Shown piece after piece: positions 57,801-64,000 of a stretch of 64,000 nt of DNA. The position numbers and the translations under genes were made by a program. The stretch is from assembly GCA_039621445.1 (NCBI GenBank), contig CP154956.1, forward strand, positions 45,861,291 through 45,925,290, written 5' to 3'. This DNA comes from Euglena gracilis (Eukaryota; Euglenida; Euglenophyceae; Euglenales). Each line of letters begins with the position of its first letter. Position 1 is the first letter of the stretch. The notes beneath the pieces are model-generated. The model worked only from the letters and a program-made list of their open reading frames with translations. It was not told the origin of the DNA and ran no database searches.

Positions 57801-60481
57801 TATACATGTACATTGCATATTACATTATAATGCGTGTATGTTTATAATCTGTGATATGTAATATGTAATATGCAATGAGTAATAAACCCCCCCAAATATA
57901 AAACCCCCCGGTTTTATAATTGGGCGGAAATCTCAAGACCCCAAGGGGGGGGTTTATATTTGGGGGGGGGGGGTTATATTCGGTCGGAAAAATCAACTTC
58001 CCGGTGGGCTCCAGTAGACACTTTTTTGGTCCAAAATTACAAATACGCCCACCCTTGGGGGTCCAAAAACTTCATTTTTCGGGCGAAGGAGCAATTTTCA
58101 CATGTTTTTGGTAAAAAAATGTTCCCAAATCTGCCAAAAATGACAATTTTGGGAGATATTTTGTCGAAAAATTTTTCCTTCCGCTTCGCGCCGGAAGGGG
58201 GGGTTATATTTGGGCGGGATTTCAAGGTCCTCAGGGGGGGGTTTATATTTGGGGGGGTTTGTATTTGGGGGGGGGGGTATACTTGGGGGGGTTATATTAT
58301 GTGTAATATGTATGCAATGTGCAATATGTAATATGTAATGTGTAATACGTAATATATAATATGTCGCATGTAATATGTAATATGTAATAAACAATATGTA
58401 AGATATAATATACAATACATATTATATATTATAATTTCAAATATATGTATAAAAATTTTCTAATATATGTATAAAAAAATTTAAAAACAAAATAGCAATG
58501 TGAAAGGGGGGGAACACAGAGAGCAGCAAAAGCAACTGCAAACTTCGCCAAATTGAAAAAGAAGCAGAGGAAAAAAATTGTCTCTGAAGGAAATCAGCTG
58601 CTCACAAAAAAAAACCAGTACCCCAAGGGGCTCAGCAAGTGCATTGGTGGGTGAGCGTGAGGGACAGGCCGCCATGTAGCAGCGCCTTCACAGGGCCGTT
58701 GTAGTACCAGTCGGCGTAGAGAAACATCGGCGAGAAGAGCAGCAACACGAGGAGGTGCAGCGGGTAGTAGCCCATCACCTTGCCGATGACGTACTGGCTG
58801 GTCGGGGAGAGCCGCGGGTCCTCATCAGGCTTCTTTTCAACAACTCGAAGGGGGGGATGTTGCAGGGGCCATGGCAGACGCACCCGACGTTCCAAGACAC
58901 ATTCCCCCTAAAATCGGCCCCTTGGCAGCGGGGGGGGGGGAGGCTGTAGCACCAAAAACCACCCTCCCCTTTGTTTACCCACACCACGGGTTTTTTTAAA
59001 GACCGGGGGGGTCCCCCCACCCACCCCCTGGGGGGGGGGTCCCGGGGGACCACAAAAGAATGGGTGAAAAAAAGCGAAAAGTGCTAAAAAAAATAGCACT
59101 TTTCAAAAATTTTCGGCGCCTTCGGCGACGAAAAGTATATCCCACCCCCCTCCGGGGGGACCCCACCCCGGGGGAGGGGCCCCCCCCGGGGGGGGGGGGG
59201 CTCGGCCGGACCCACCTATCCTACCCCCCCCCTCCCCCCCCCGGGGGTCCACGACTTAAAAAAACCCCTGGCCCGCACCCACCCACTGTCAGGGGGTGCA
59301 ACCTTCCCATAAAAAAAATGCCTGGTCTGCCTCCTGCTTGCCGACCAATGTGCCGGTGTACCCGGCGACGTAGCCTGACAACACAAAGAATGCCCCAACC
59401 ACCACGTTGATCTGCGTGAAGAGCCGGAGGATGATGGGGTTGGTGACACACACCGGCTGCAGGGGCCGCGCCTGTTGGCCAGAGGCTATGTTTTTTTAGG
59501 CCCAGAGGGTTGTCACTTACCAACCCACCCCTGGGGGAAATTCAAAAATCAAATTAACAAAATTCAAAGAACAAATCAAAAATTTTAAATGAACAATGGA
59601 TGGAAACCGGAAAACCTCCCAGGCGCACCCACTCAGCCCGATCCCCAACTTTGACTGGTGTGGTCAGGCTTGGACCCCCCCTCCCCCCTTCCCAGGTCGC
59701 CAACATGGAAAAAAAGATCTCTGCCGCCCCCTGGCCTGGATGAAGTGGCCGCACACAATGTAGAGGATGAGGAAGAAGCGGATGCTGTCCAGCGCCGGCA
59801 GGCGGGGCTTCGACGGCTTGCGCACCTCCGCCGCCGGCCCGCTGGCCGCCGCCATCCCCACCGCCGCCCCCGCCCCGCCCGCCGCCGCCCCGCTCCGCAC
59901 GCCGAAGTACGCCGCCGTGAACGCCGCCAACGCCGCCAGCCCTGCGCCGACGCCCCCGGCGAGGCCCCGGGCGACGTCCGCCGCCGGCGGCGGACTGGTG
60001 GGCGGCTGGTCCGCCGGCACGGCGGCAGCGGCGGCCCCGGCGTGGGGGGTCCCAGACAGGCCTGGGAGGGCTTCCGACCTGTTGTTGGCCCCCCGGCCAG
60101 TCCCAGGCCTGGCTGTGAGGGAGCGGGTCCACGGCCGGGCAGGCTGGCCGGCCGGGGCTCGCGTGGCCACCGGGGGCAGGGCCTGCCTCACAAACAGGGC
60201 GTTCTTCGGGCTCACCTCAGATGTCGGGGGCGCACAACCGCTGGGGGAAGGTTGGACAGCGGTGTGCCATCCCTAACGCCAGACTGATGGGGTGGCTGGA
60301 AGACAGGGGACCGCGGGGGCCGGGGCACGCCATCCACCGTGCCGGGAGTCGGGAGCGATTGCGCGGCCAGCAGCAGGCCAGCCACGCCGGCCACCATCGC
60401 CACGGTGGCCCACGCCCAGGCGGGCACCCGGCTGGCCACGGGTGCGGAGGGGGAGCGGCACGTGATGAGGGGGTCGTGCAT
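51733..60481 (-). CDS. Acyltransferase family 3 membrane protein, multi-exon
   Basis: At least twelve minus-strand exons read in order as one acyltransferase-3 (OafA/YrhL-type) protein. They give an N-terminal hydrophobic segment, LPALDSIRFFLILYIVCGHF, NVVVGAFFVLSGYVAGY, VMGYYPLHLLVLLLFSPM, FAMVAMP...AKLSKKG, LLLPRLAYSYDLGVW, NIAYWNSLRFHPVYALLE, VVACRGVMLD, LNDALTRSLLFLPLP, ISFPIFVLHGPLGQLLYKK and a final membrane helix. The family moves acyl groups onto lipids, sugars or proteins at membranes; the acceptor here is unknown. Several joins were checked and keep frame (B-C, C-D, E-F, F-G, H2-H3). Four of these introns are GC-AG. Most introns hold repeat elements. Confidence 0.8.
52217..52389 (-). 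CDS. Acyltransferase exon I (VLHGPLGQ)
   Basis: Starts after CACGCAG (AG|CC). It reads AEQPSLTRALAWGPLTYLGA, then ISFPIFVLHGPLGQLLYKKV and IASLFFWQ. (S)FPIF..HGPLGQ(L)(F/L)YKK is a C-terminal family motif. The donor is uncertain because CAG here is followed by CC. Confidence 0.8.
52575..52631 (-). CDS. Acyltransferase exon H3
   Basis: Starts after TTCACCCAG. It reads FLVTAHRQTLRDTPAEG, the short arm continuing LPLPQ of the previous exon. The 3' edge is not resolved. Confidence 0.5.
52793..52905 (-). CDS. Acyltransferase exon H2
   Basis: Reads AMRLVRWGPPCPRAWGVLGL, then NDALTRSLLFLPLPQ. LND.LTR..LF.PL fits the loop before the last helices. Ends CCCCAG|GCCGCC, a GC donor, in frame with the next exon across a 161-bp intron. 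Confidence 0.6.
53103..53166 (-). other. Degenerate tRNA-like sequence
   Basis: The minus strand contains TGGCTCAGCGGCAGAGCA, a perfect box A and D-arm. It is followed by a weak anticodon arm, a short GGG/CCC T-arm lacking a proper GGTTCGA box B, an acceptor pairing at 5 of 7, and a T-rich tract. Probably a tRNA-derived relic, not an active tRNA. Confidence 0.3.
53560..53736 (-). CDS. Acyltransferase exon H
   Basis: Reads MLLGVVACRGVMLDTEADKK, TQEDQTGLWGSLKTSPLWPL and LGMAAVIALQ. The acceptor is GGCAG|CCTGGGG; the first dozen codons (PGAGPCRS) look like transposon-remnant additions. The 3' edge is approximate. Confidence 0.7.
54185..54570. repeat. GAATAGAAGCCCCCC-type repeat element in intron G-H
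   Basis: CCCCGAATARNAGCCCCC motifs are repeated, and GGTTTTCAACC followed by TTCCGAATRGTGCCCC occurs twice, at 54274 and 54521, in direct orientation. Intronic to the acyltransferase. The element class is unclear. Confidence 0.5.
54690..54805 (-). CDS. Acyltransferase exon G
   Basis: Starts after CAGCAG (AG|CC). It reads AAWHRVMEGMLNARTHPNIA, then YWNSLRFHPVYALLE. EG...(W)N.LRFHP.(Y/F)ALLE fits the family and joins in frame to exon F. The 3' edge is unclear between CTCGAG and about 15 bases beyond. Confidence 0.75.
55318..55660. mobile_element. AACCCCCCAGATATAA-type element in intron F-G
   Basis: Inverted motifs CCCCCCAGATATAACCC near the left end and GGGGGTAATATTGGGG near the right, with CTTGAAATTTC or TTTGAAATTTCG inside. 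The same vocabulary as the element at 57884. Confidence 0.45.
55861..55935 (-). CDS. Acyltransferase exon F
   Basis: Starts after CTCCAAG. It reads AGALLSVILLLPRLAYSYDL, then GVWSA. LP.LAYSYD is a strongly remembered eukaryotic family motif. Ends GCGCAG|GCTTCT, a GC donor whose bases equal the end of the local transposon family. Confidence 0.75.
56100..56475. repeat. Dispersed GGGTCCGACCC...TATRTCGAACCC repeat pair
   Basis: GGGTCCGACCCACCCCTACC followed by TTATGTCGAACCC (56107-56150), and GGGTCCGAACCCTTCCCTC followed by TTATATCGAACCC (56390-56473), are direct copies. A further copy lies at 8008-8043 (TTCCGACCCCCACCTGCCC, TTATATCGAACCC). Confidence 0.55.
56812..56931 (-). CDS. Acyltransferase exon E
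   Basis: Starts after CTGGCAG. It reads VSAQTLWGTPGRLPASFAMV, then AMPSAIGAIAKLSKKGLAQS. It lines up with the W..P.WFLS..TFAM..(M/L)P block expected here. Ends CAG|GTCGGC, and its split codon joins in frame to exon F (GT-AG intron). Confidence 0.65.
57884..58297. mobile_element. CCCCCAAATATAA element in intron D-E
   Basis: Left CCCCCCCAAATATAAAACCC and right GGGGGTTATATTTGGGCGGG with GGGTATAC are inverted. The core TTCCGCTTCGCGCCGGAAG is a hairpin like that of the CCAGGC elements. About 410 bp, with no coding capacity. Confidence 0.55.
58298..58445. repeat. TAATATG microsatellite-like tract
   Basis: GTAATATGTAATATGTAAT-type units, AT-rich. A shorter related tract lies at 57835-57880 on the other side of the neighbouring element. 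Confidence 0.85.
58644..58829 (-). CDS. Acyltransferase exon D
   Basis: Starts after AAAAGAAG. It reads PDEDPRLSPTSQYVIGKVMG, then YYPLHLLVLLLFSPMFLYAD, WYYNGPVKALLHGGLSLTLT. The R/K...YPL.(W/H) pattern is typical of the family. The 5' splice edge CCTGATG is identical in form to a transposon end in this window. The 3' edge is approximate. Confidence 0.8.
58984..59271. mobile_element. CCAGG-family element M7 in acyltransferase intron C-D
   Basis: 288 bp with ends CCACGGGTTTTTTTAAAG / CTTAAAAAAACCCCTGG and flanks CCCACA / CCCGCA (5 of 6). It shows the family core AATTTTCGGCGCCTTCGGCG and the subterminal GGGTGGGT and CGGCCGAGCC runs. It is nested in an intron whose own edges have the same CAGGC form. 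Confidence 0.75.
59321..59456 (-). CDS. Acyltransferase exon C (FFVLSGY)
   Basis: Starts after CCTGCAG in AG|CC form. It reads PVCVTNPIILRLFTQINVVV, then GAFFVLSGYVAGYTGTLVGK and QEADQ. The (D/G).FFVLSG motif is diagnostic for acyltransferase 3. Ends ACCAG|GCATTT, a GC donor, and joins in frame to exon D. Confidence 0.85.
59736..60240 (-). CDS. Acyltransferase exon B (first catalytic-domain helix)
   Basis: Starts after CCCCCAG and reads APPTSEVSPKNALFVRQALP. A proline/alanine-rich linker and a possible helix follow, then LPALDSIRFFLILYIVCGHF and IQ. PALD.IR...(V)..GH is the family signature; the histidine is the expected catalytic-region residue. Ends at CATCCAG|GCCAGG, a GC donor. Confidence 0.8.
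60290..60481 (-). CDS. Acyltransferase exon A (N-terminus)
   Basis: The start was chosen at ATG 60481: MHDPLITCRSPSAPVASR, then a membrane segment AWAWATVAMVAGVAGLLLAA. The open frame extends further upstream but loses this clear start. The 3' edge is approximate; a short intron leads to exon B. Confidence 0.6.
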
Positions 60482-60780
60482 CGCTGGCAATCTGGGGAGG
60501 GAGGAAGAGGGGACGGCAGCAGTGCCTGGAAGGAACCAGATCCACGTCGGAGGCAGGCGGGCTGGATTTGGACCAGCGGACTCCAACCCGTTCCTTGTCA
60601 ACGCACCCTGCAAGAGGCGCAACCCCAGTGCTGCCTCTGGCGGCACAATGCACCCCTTCCAATGGACACAGCAAGCCTGGCAGAGCCCCTCTCCCTCCAT
60701 GACGCCGAGGATCGGCGGGCAGCAAGCACACAGTGCCGCGGGCGCCGCGGAGGGAATGTGTGGTGGCCGGGCAGACCGCC

Positions 60781-61131
60781 TCAGCCAACAGTCAGGACAG
60801 CAGCCAGGTCCCAGCGTAACGTCTTCGTGCTGCGGTTAACATAGTATGGCCGGCCCAGGATATCGTCCCAGCACTGCTCCCAGCCGGGGGGCAGCCACGC
60901 GGGCTCTGTCGCAAGTGCCGCGGGCGGCGGTGCTGTCCGCTGGGGTCCGCCAAAACCACCGCTGCCGCCGCTGCCGCCGGGACGCGGTCCGCACCCCTCG
61001 GCTTGGCTGTCCGCGTCGCTCACAACAACGCCCTCGGCATCGCTGCCACTGCCGGTGTCTGACTCGGGGCCGGGGTGCCTCGTGGGGGGGGGGGGGCGGG
61101 GGAATGGACTCTTGTCAAACGTTCTGCCCAT
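60781..61131 (-). CDS. WW-domain protein, 3' exon
   Basis: A serine/aspartate/glycine-rich region (PESDTGSGSDAEGVVVSD and so on) leads into LPPGWEQCWDDILGRPYYVN, then RSTKTLRWDLAA. That is a WW domain with its first W, GR.YY.N centre and second W present. The usual closing proline after WD is missing, so an intron may begin at CTG|GC. WW domains bind proline-rich partners. The gene lies directly upstream of the acyltransferase on the same strand. Confidence 0.75.
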   Translation of the reverse strand: MGRTFDKSPFPRPPPPTRHPGPESDTGSGSDAEGVVVSDADSQAEGCGPRPGGSGGSGGFGGPQRTAPPPAALATEPAWLPPGWEQCWDDILGRPYYVNRSTKTLRWDLAAVLTVG

Positions 61132-61794
61132 AGAGCCACCATAGCCTGGTAGAGATTGGAAGCAAAGTCAGCAGCTTTGGGAACAACAACCGGGGCACTT
61201 TGCTGGAATGGAACCATGGATTCCCCCAAGAAAGGTACCTCCGGGGGACCTTCCCCCAGCATTAAGGATGTGTGGGAATCCTTGAGGGGAGGGGGGTCCA
61301 GACCCCCCTTCCGACATGGAGGGCTGTGGGTGGGACCCCCCCCCCTAACACCTAACCCTCCTAAGGTGGTAGGGGGGGACCAATGTTGGGAGGAGGTGTC
61401 CGGACCCCCACCCCCCTTGGCAGGTTCCAAAAATAGCGAAAAGCTTCATTCCAGCGCGCAGCACCGAAAAACGTACAAAAAAAACACCCTTTCCCCTCAC
61501 CTTTGAGCATATTACCCACTTTTTGATGCATTGAACATTTCACATAAAAATGTTCAAGAAATTTTTAAAAATGACAACTTTTAAGCTCCCCCAAGCTCCC
61601 CCACTCTCAAAACCCAGGGTGAGGTCGCACAACCCTCAAAGGGAGGAACATTTTGATTTGTGGGGATGGCTTTGAAAAAATAAACAGAAGAAGAAGAGGA
61701 GGAGGAATTTGTCGAGAATTGATGGCAAGTGGCGCCCCGGTTGCCGGGGATGTGGGAGAGGGAGGGACGTCCCTCCTCCGCCCCCTCGCTCACC

Positions 61795-61885
61795 ACGGCG
61801 ATGTCCGTGCCCAGCAGCTGGCGGCCCTCTGGGAAGGTGGGGGGGATGGCAGCCTCCGTGCCAAGGGGGAGGCCTGCCTGCAGGC
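61795..61885 (-). CDS. Exon of unknown product upstream of the WW exon
   Basis: Between CTGCAG and a GTGAGC donor the frame reads LPLGTEAAIPPTFPEGRQLL, then GTDIAV. Clean splice edges and GC-rich codons support an exon. It may belong to the WW-domain gene. No family recognised. Confidence 0.4.
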
Positions 61886-62289
61886 AGGGATTGGGACGTC
61901 AGGGGCAGTTTGCCCAGTCCCCCCCCCCCCCACGTCACTCTGTGGGGGGCAGGGGTGTACAGGAAGGCCTGGTGGAGGGGTCGACCCCTTCCCACAACAC
62001 CCACTCAAAGAAAACTTCTTCGGCACCGAAGGCGCCGAAAGAAAATTTTGACCTAAGTATCGGCACATCTGGAAATACGGAAAGGCGTGGTGGGAGGGTC
62101 GGACGCCTCCACCCACCAATATAGCACCCCCCACTACCCACAGGGTTGTGGGGATGCCCATACAGCCTTGGGGAGGGGCACACTCCAACCTGGATAGCAA
62201 AATGGTCAGGAAACACACAAGTTATTTCACCCGCTGAAAGCGTTAAAATCCAGATGTGTTTTGAGTCTCGGGGGGGGGGGCAAATGCCA

Positions 62290-62480
62290 CGAACAATGCG
62301 TGCTGAAACCAATCCGGGGAGCGCGGCAGCCACACCGCGGTGGCGACGTAGTACTTCGCGGCGGGCAGCCTCGTCCCGCAGCCCCACCCGGTACAGCCGC
62401 CCGCCGAGGGGCTCCACATCGGCCGGCACCACCCCACCCCGGAGCAGGGCCGCCGTGATGGCCTCTGCGGACGGGGCCTG
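62290..62480 (-). CDS. Exon of unknown product, 5' part of the WW gene?
   Basis: After TTGTGCAG the frame reads [56 protein letters not shown]. The composition is strongly coding-like and the end is unclear. It starts right beside a 250-bp TG repeat. Function unknown; an RNA-binding-like fold is only a guess. Confidence 0.4.
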
Positions 62481-62526
62481 CACAAGAACCGCCAGAAACA
62501 AATGTTCAGCCCACATCGGGTACACA

Positions 62527-62560
<34 letters not shown>

Positions 62561-62666
62561 CGCGTGTGTGTCTGTGTGTGTGTGTGTGTGCGCGCGCGTG
62601 CGTGCGTGCATGCGTGCGTGCGTGCATGCGTGCGTGCGTGCGTGCGCGCGTGCGTGCGTGCGCGTG

Positions 62667-62702
<36 letters not shown>

Positions 62703-62717
62703 TGTGTGTGCGTGCGC

Positions 62718-62780
<63 letters not shown>
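62527..62780. repeat. Long TG/CG alternating tract
   Basis: About 250 bp of alternating purine-pyrimidine: (TG)n, CGCGCGCG, (CGTG)n and a final long (TG)n. It abuts the exon at 62290-62480 on its 5' side. Strong Z-DNA potential; open frames across it are artefacts. Confidence 0.95.
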
Positions 62781-62782
<2 letters not shown>

Positions 62783-62879
62783 TGCAGAAGCCAGAACAGA
62801 TCGATAGGGCAAGCAAGAGGAGCAGTGGGTGGCTGTTTCATAGATTAGCTGTCCACCCTCAGGCACAACTGCTGTAAGG

Positions 62880-64000
62880 CAGAAGCTGGCAGGCTGAGAA
62901 AGAGGTGCAGGGGGTTCCGGGGGCGGGGGCAGCCAGTTTCCGGGCGGGACCCACAGAATACCTCAAAACTGACCAAACAGCCCGAATCAGGTTGAACAAC
63001 CCCCGAAATAACTTGCCCCTTCAAATTTAATGGCCCGATCGTTTTGACCTGTGCCCCCTACAAAGTCAAATGGGAAGGACTCCAAACCATTACGGACCAA
63101 TTGGCCACTTCTCATGAAAGCAATTTGTTGCCAAATTGCTGTTTCATTGATAATTGTATCACATTTTAATGCTTGTGTTCATTTGAACAACAACAAGGGC
63201 GTCGCTATGTTACCGCCCCCTGGGGGGATCCAGCTCAGAGGCTGGAAAATTTGGGCTAGCTGGAAAAATGCTGCTGACTCCATGTGGGTCCCCCGGCTGG
63301 AACTGGGCACGACCTGGGGTCGAACCAAAATTGCCGCAAAAAAAATTGATTTTTTGGCCCCAAGATTTGCCCGGCCAGCCCAAATCCGACCCATTTTTGC
63401 CCATTTTTTGCATCCCACAAAGCCCCAAAAATCCGTTTACCATCCAGCCGCCTGGTAAAACTCGTCGATGGGGGGAGGTCCAGGGCTCGAAAAGGCTGAC
63501 TTTGACCCCTCCCCCCGGAGGATGGGTCACTTCGGCCTAAGCGACGCCCTGTCAGCAACAGAAACATTATGGAATTTCAGATGATTTTTTGTACTGACCG
63601 CCTCTGTAGTTTCCAAAAGAAAAGATGCATCATGTTTCAAGTTTTATTCCCGGCGAAAGGAGAGGGAAAATATTTAGATGGATCGGTTTTGGGGTTCCCC
63701 CTTGCAAAAATCCTTTAGGCACGCAAAGTTTAAGACAATGCAAAGCGATTTGGGGGGGGGGGGCTTTTCAGCACCATCTTTTGACATTTTGACCCTATTT
63801 TCAAAACTGGTGTTTTCTGAAGAAGATTTTTGGTTCAGCCCAGGTATGGTGGGCTGGACTACTTTTAATTCAGCAGACTCCAGTCAGCAGCCTGACTGGG
63901 AGCTGGTGGTTGGAAAAAAAGGCGCTGATGGGTAGACCCCCTCCCCTGTCCCCCCCCCTGGCTTGATAAAACCCCATAAGGCACCGCATGACACCACGTG
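62880..64000. other. Right end of window, no gene recognised
   Basis: Mixed AT/GC sequence with short frames on both strands. No motif, splice chain or known repeat except G/C runs and a GGGGGGATCCAG-type remnant near 63221. Confidence 0.5.

Noticed and set aside
62243-62877. Open frames of alternating Cys-Val or His-Thr
   Set aside because: Pure translation of the TG/CG microsatellite. The same applies to 10837-11070 and 37655-37985.

Overview
The window is eukaryotic nuclear DNA, most likely from a microalga or related protist. Genes are broken into many short GC-rich exons (about 40-500 bp) separated by long, repeat-packed introns. Many introns start with GC instead of GT. There is a 15-unit CCCTAA array, and no bacterial-style dense coding. 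The encoded families (a multi-exon acyltransferase-3 membrane protein, a glycosyltransferase-like protein and a WW-domain protein) fit such an organism. Lineage is unresolved: GC-AG introns and intron-forming transposons recall dinoflagellates, haptophytes and pelagophytes, but dinoflagellate telomeres are usually TTTAGGG, not TTAGGG.

Layout. (1) Positions 1-23572 and 25308-48751 are the two arms of one giant inverted repeat. They are nearly identical, with scattered substitutions and length changes, and are separated by a 1.7-kb unique spacer. Each arm carries the same glycosyltransferase-like gene: left arm on +, exons from 5487 to 23572; right arm on -, exons from 43253 inward. The left-arm junction cuts the last recognised exon; the right-arm copy reads on through it into the spacer. 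(2) A (CCCTAA)n array lies at 49506-49597, 0.75 kb beyond the right arm, followed by two degenerate ~200-bp repeats. (3) From 51.7 to 60.5 kb on the - strand is an acyltransferase-3 gene that can be followed exon by exon. (4) Upstream of it on the same strand, 60.8-62.5 kb, are exons ending in a WW domain. The rest (62.9-64 kb) shows no recognisable gene.

The dominant biology is a superfamily of terminal-inverted-repeat elements. They share CAG.../...CTG ends (most often CCAGGC.../...GCCTGG), 6-bp target-site duplications, GC-rich subterminal runs and a small hairpin core. Some are 270-450 bp; others are 1-2 kb and carry tandem arrays, including a 32-bp satellite that is its own reverse complement. 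Their ends hold ready-made splice sites (CCAG|GC ... AAG|CCTGG), and several real introns have this CAG|GC...AG|CC form. One element (24015-25019) sits inside an otherwise continuous reading frame, flanked by a 5-of-6 target duplication, and could be spliced out in frame. I read the family as introner-like transposons.

Exon calls come from reading-frame quality, splice dinucleotides, in-frame joins and family patterns recalled from memory. No search was run, so exon edges marked approximate are uncertain by tens of bases.
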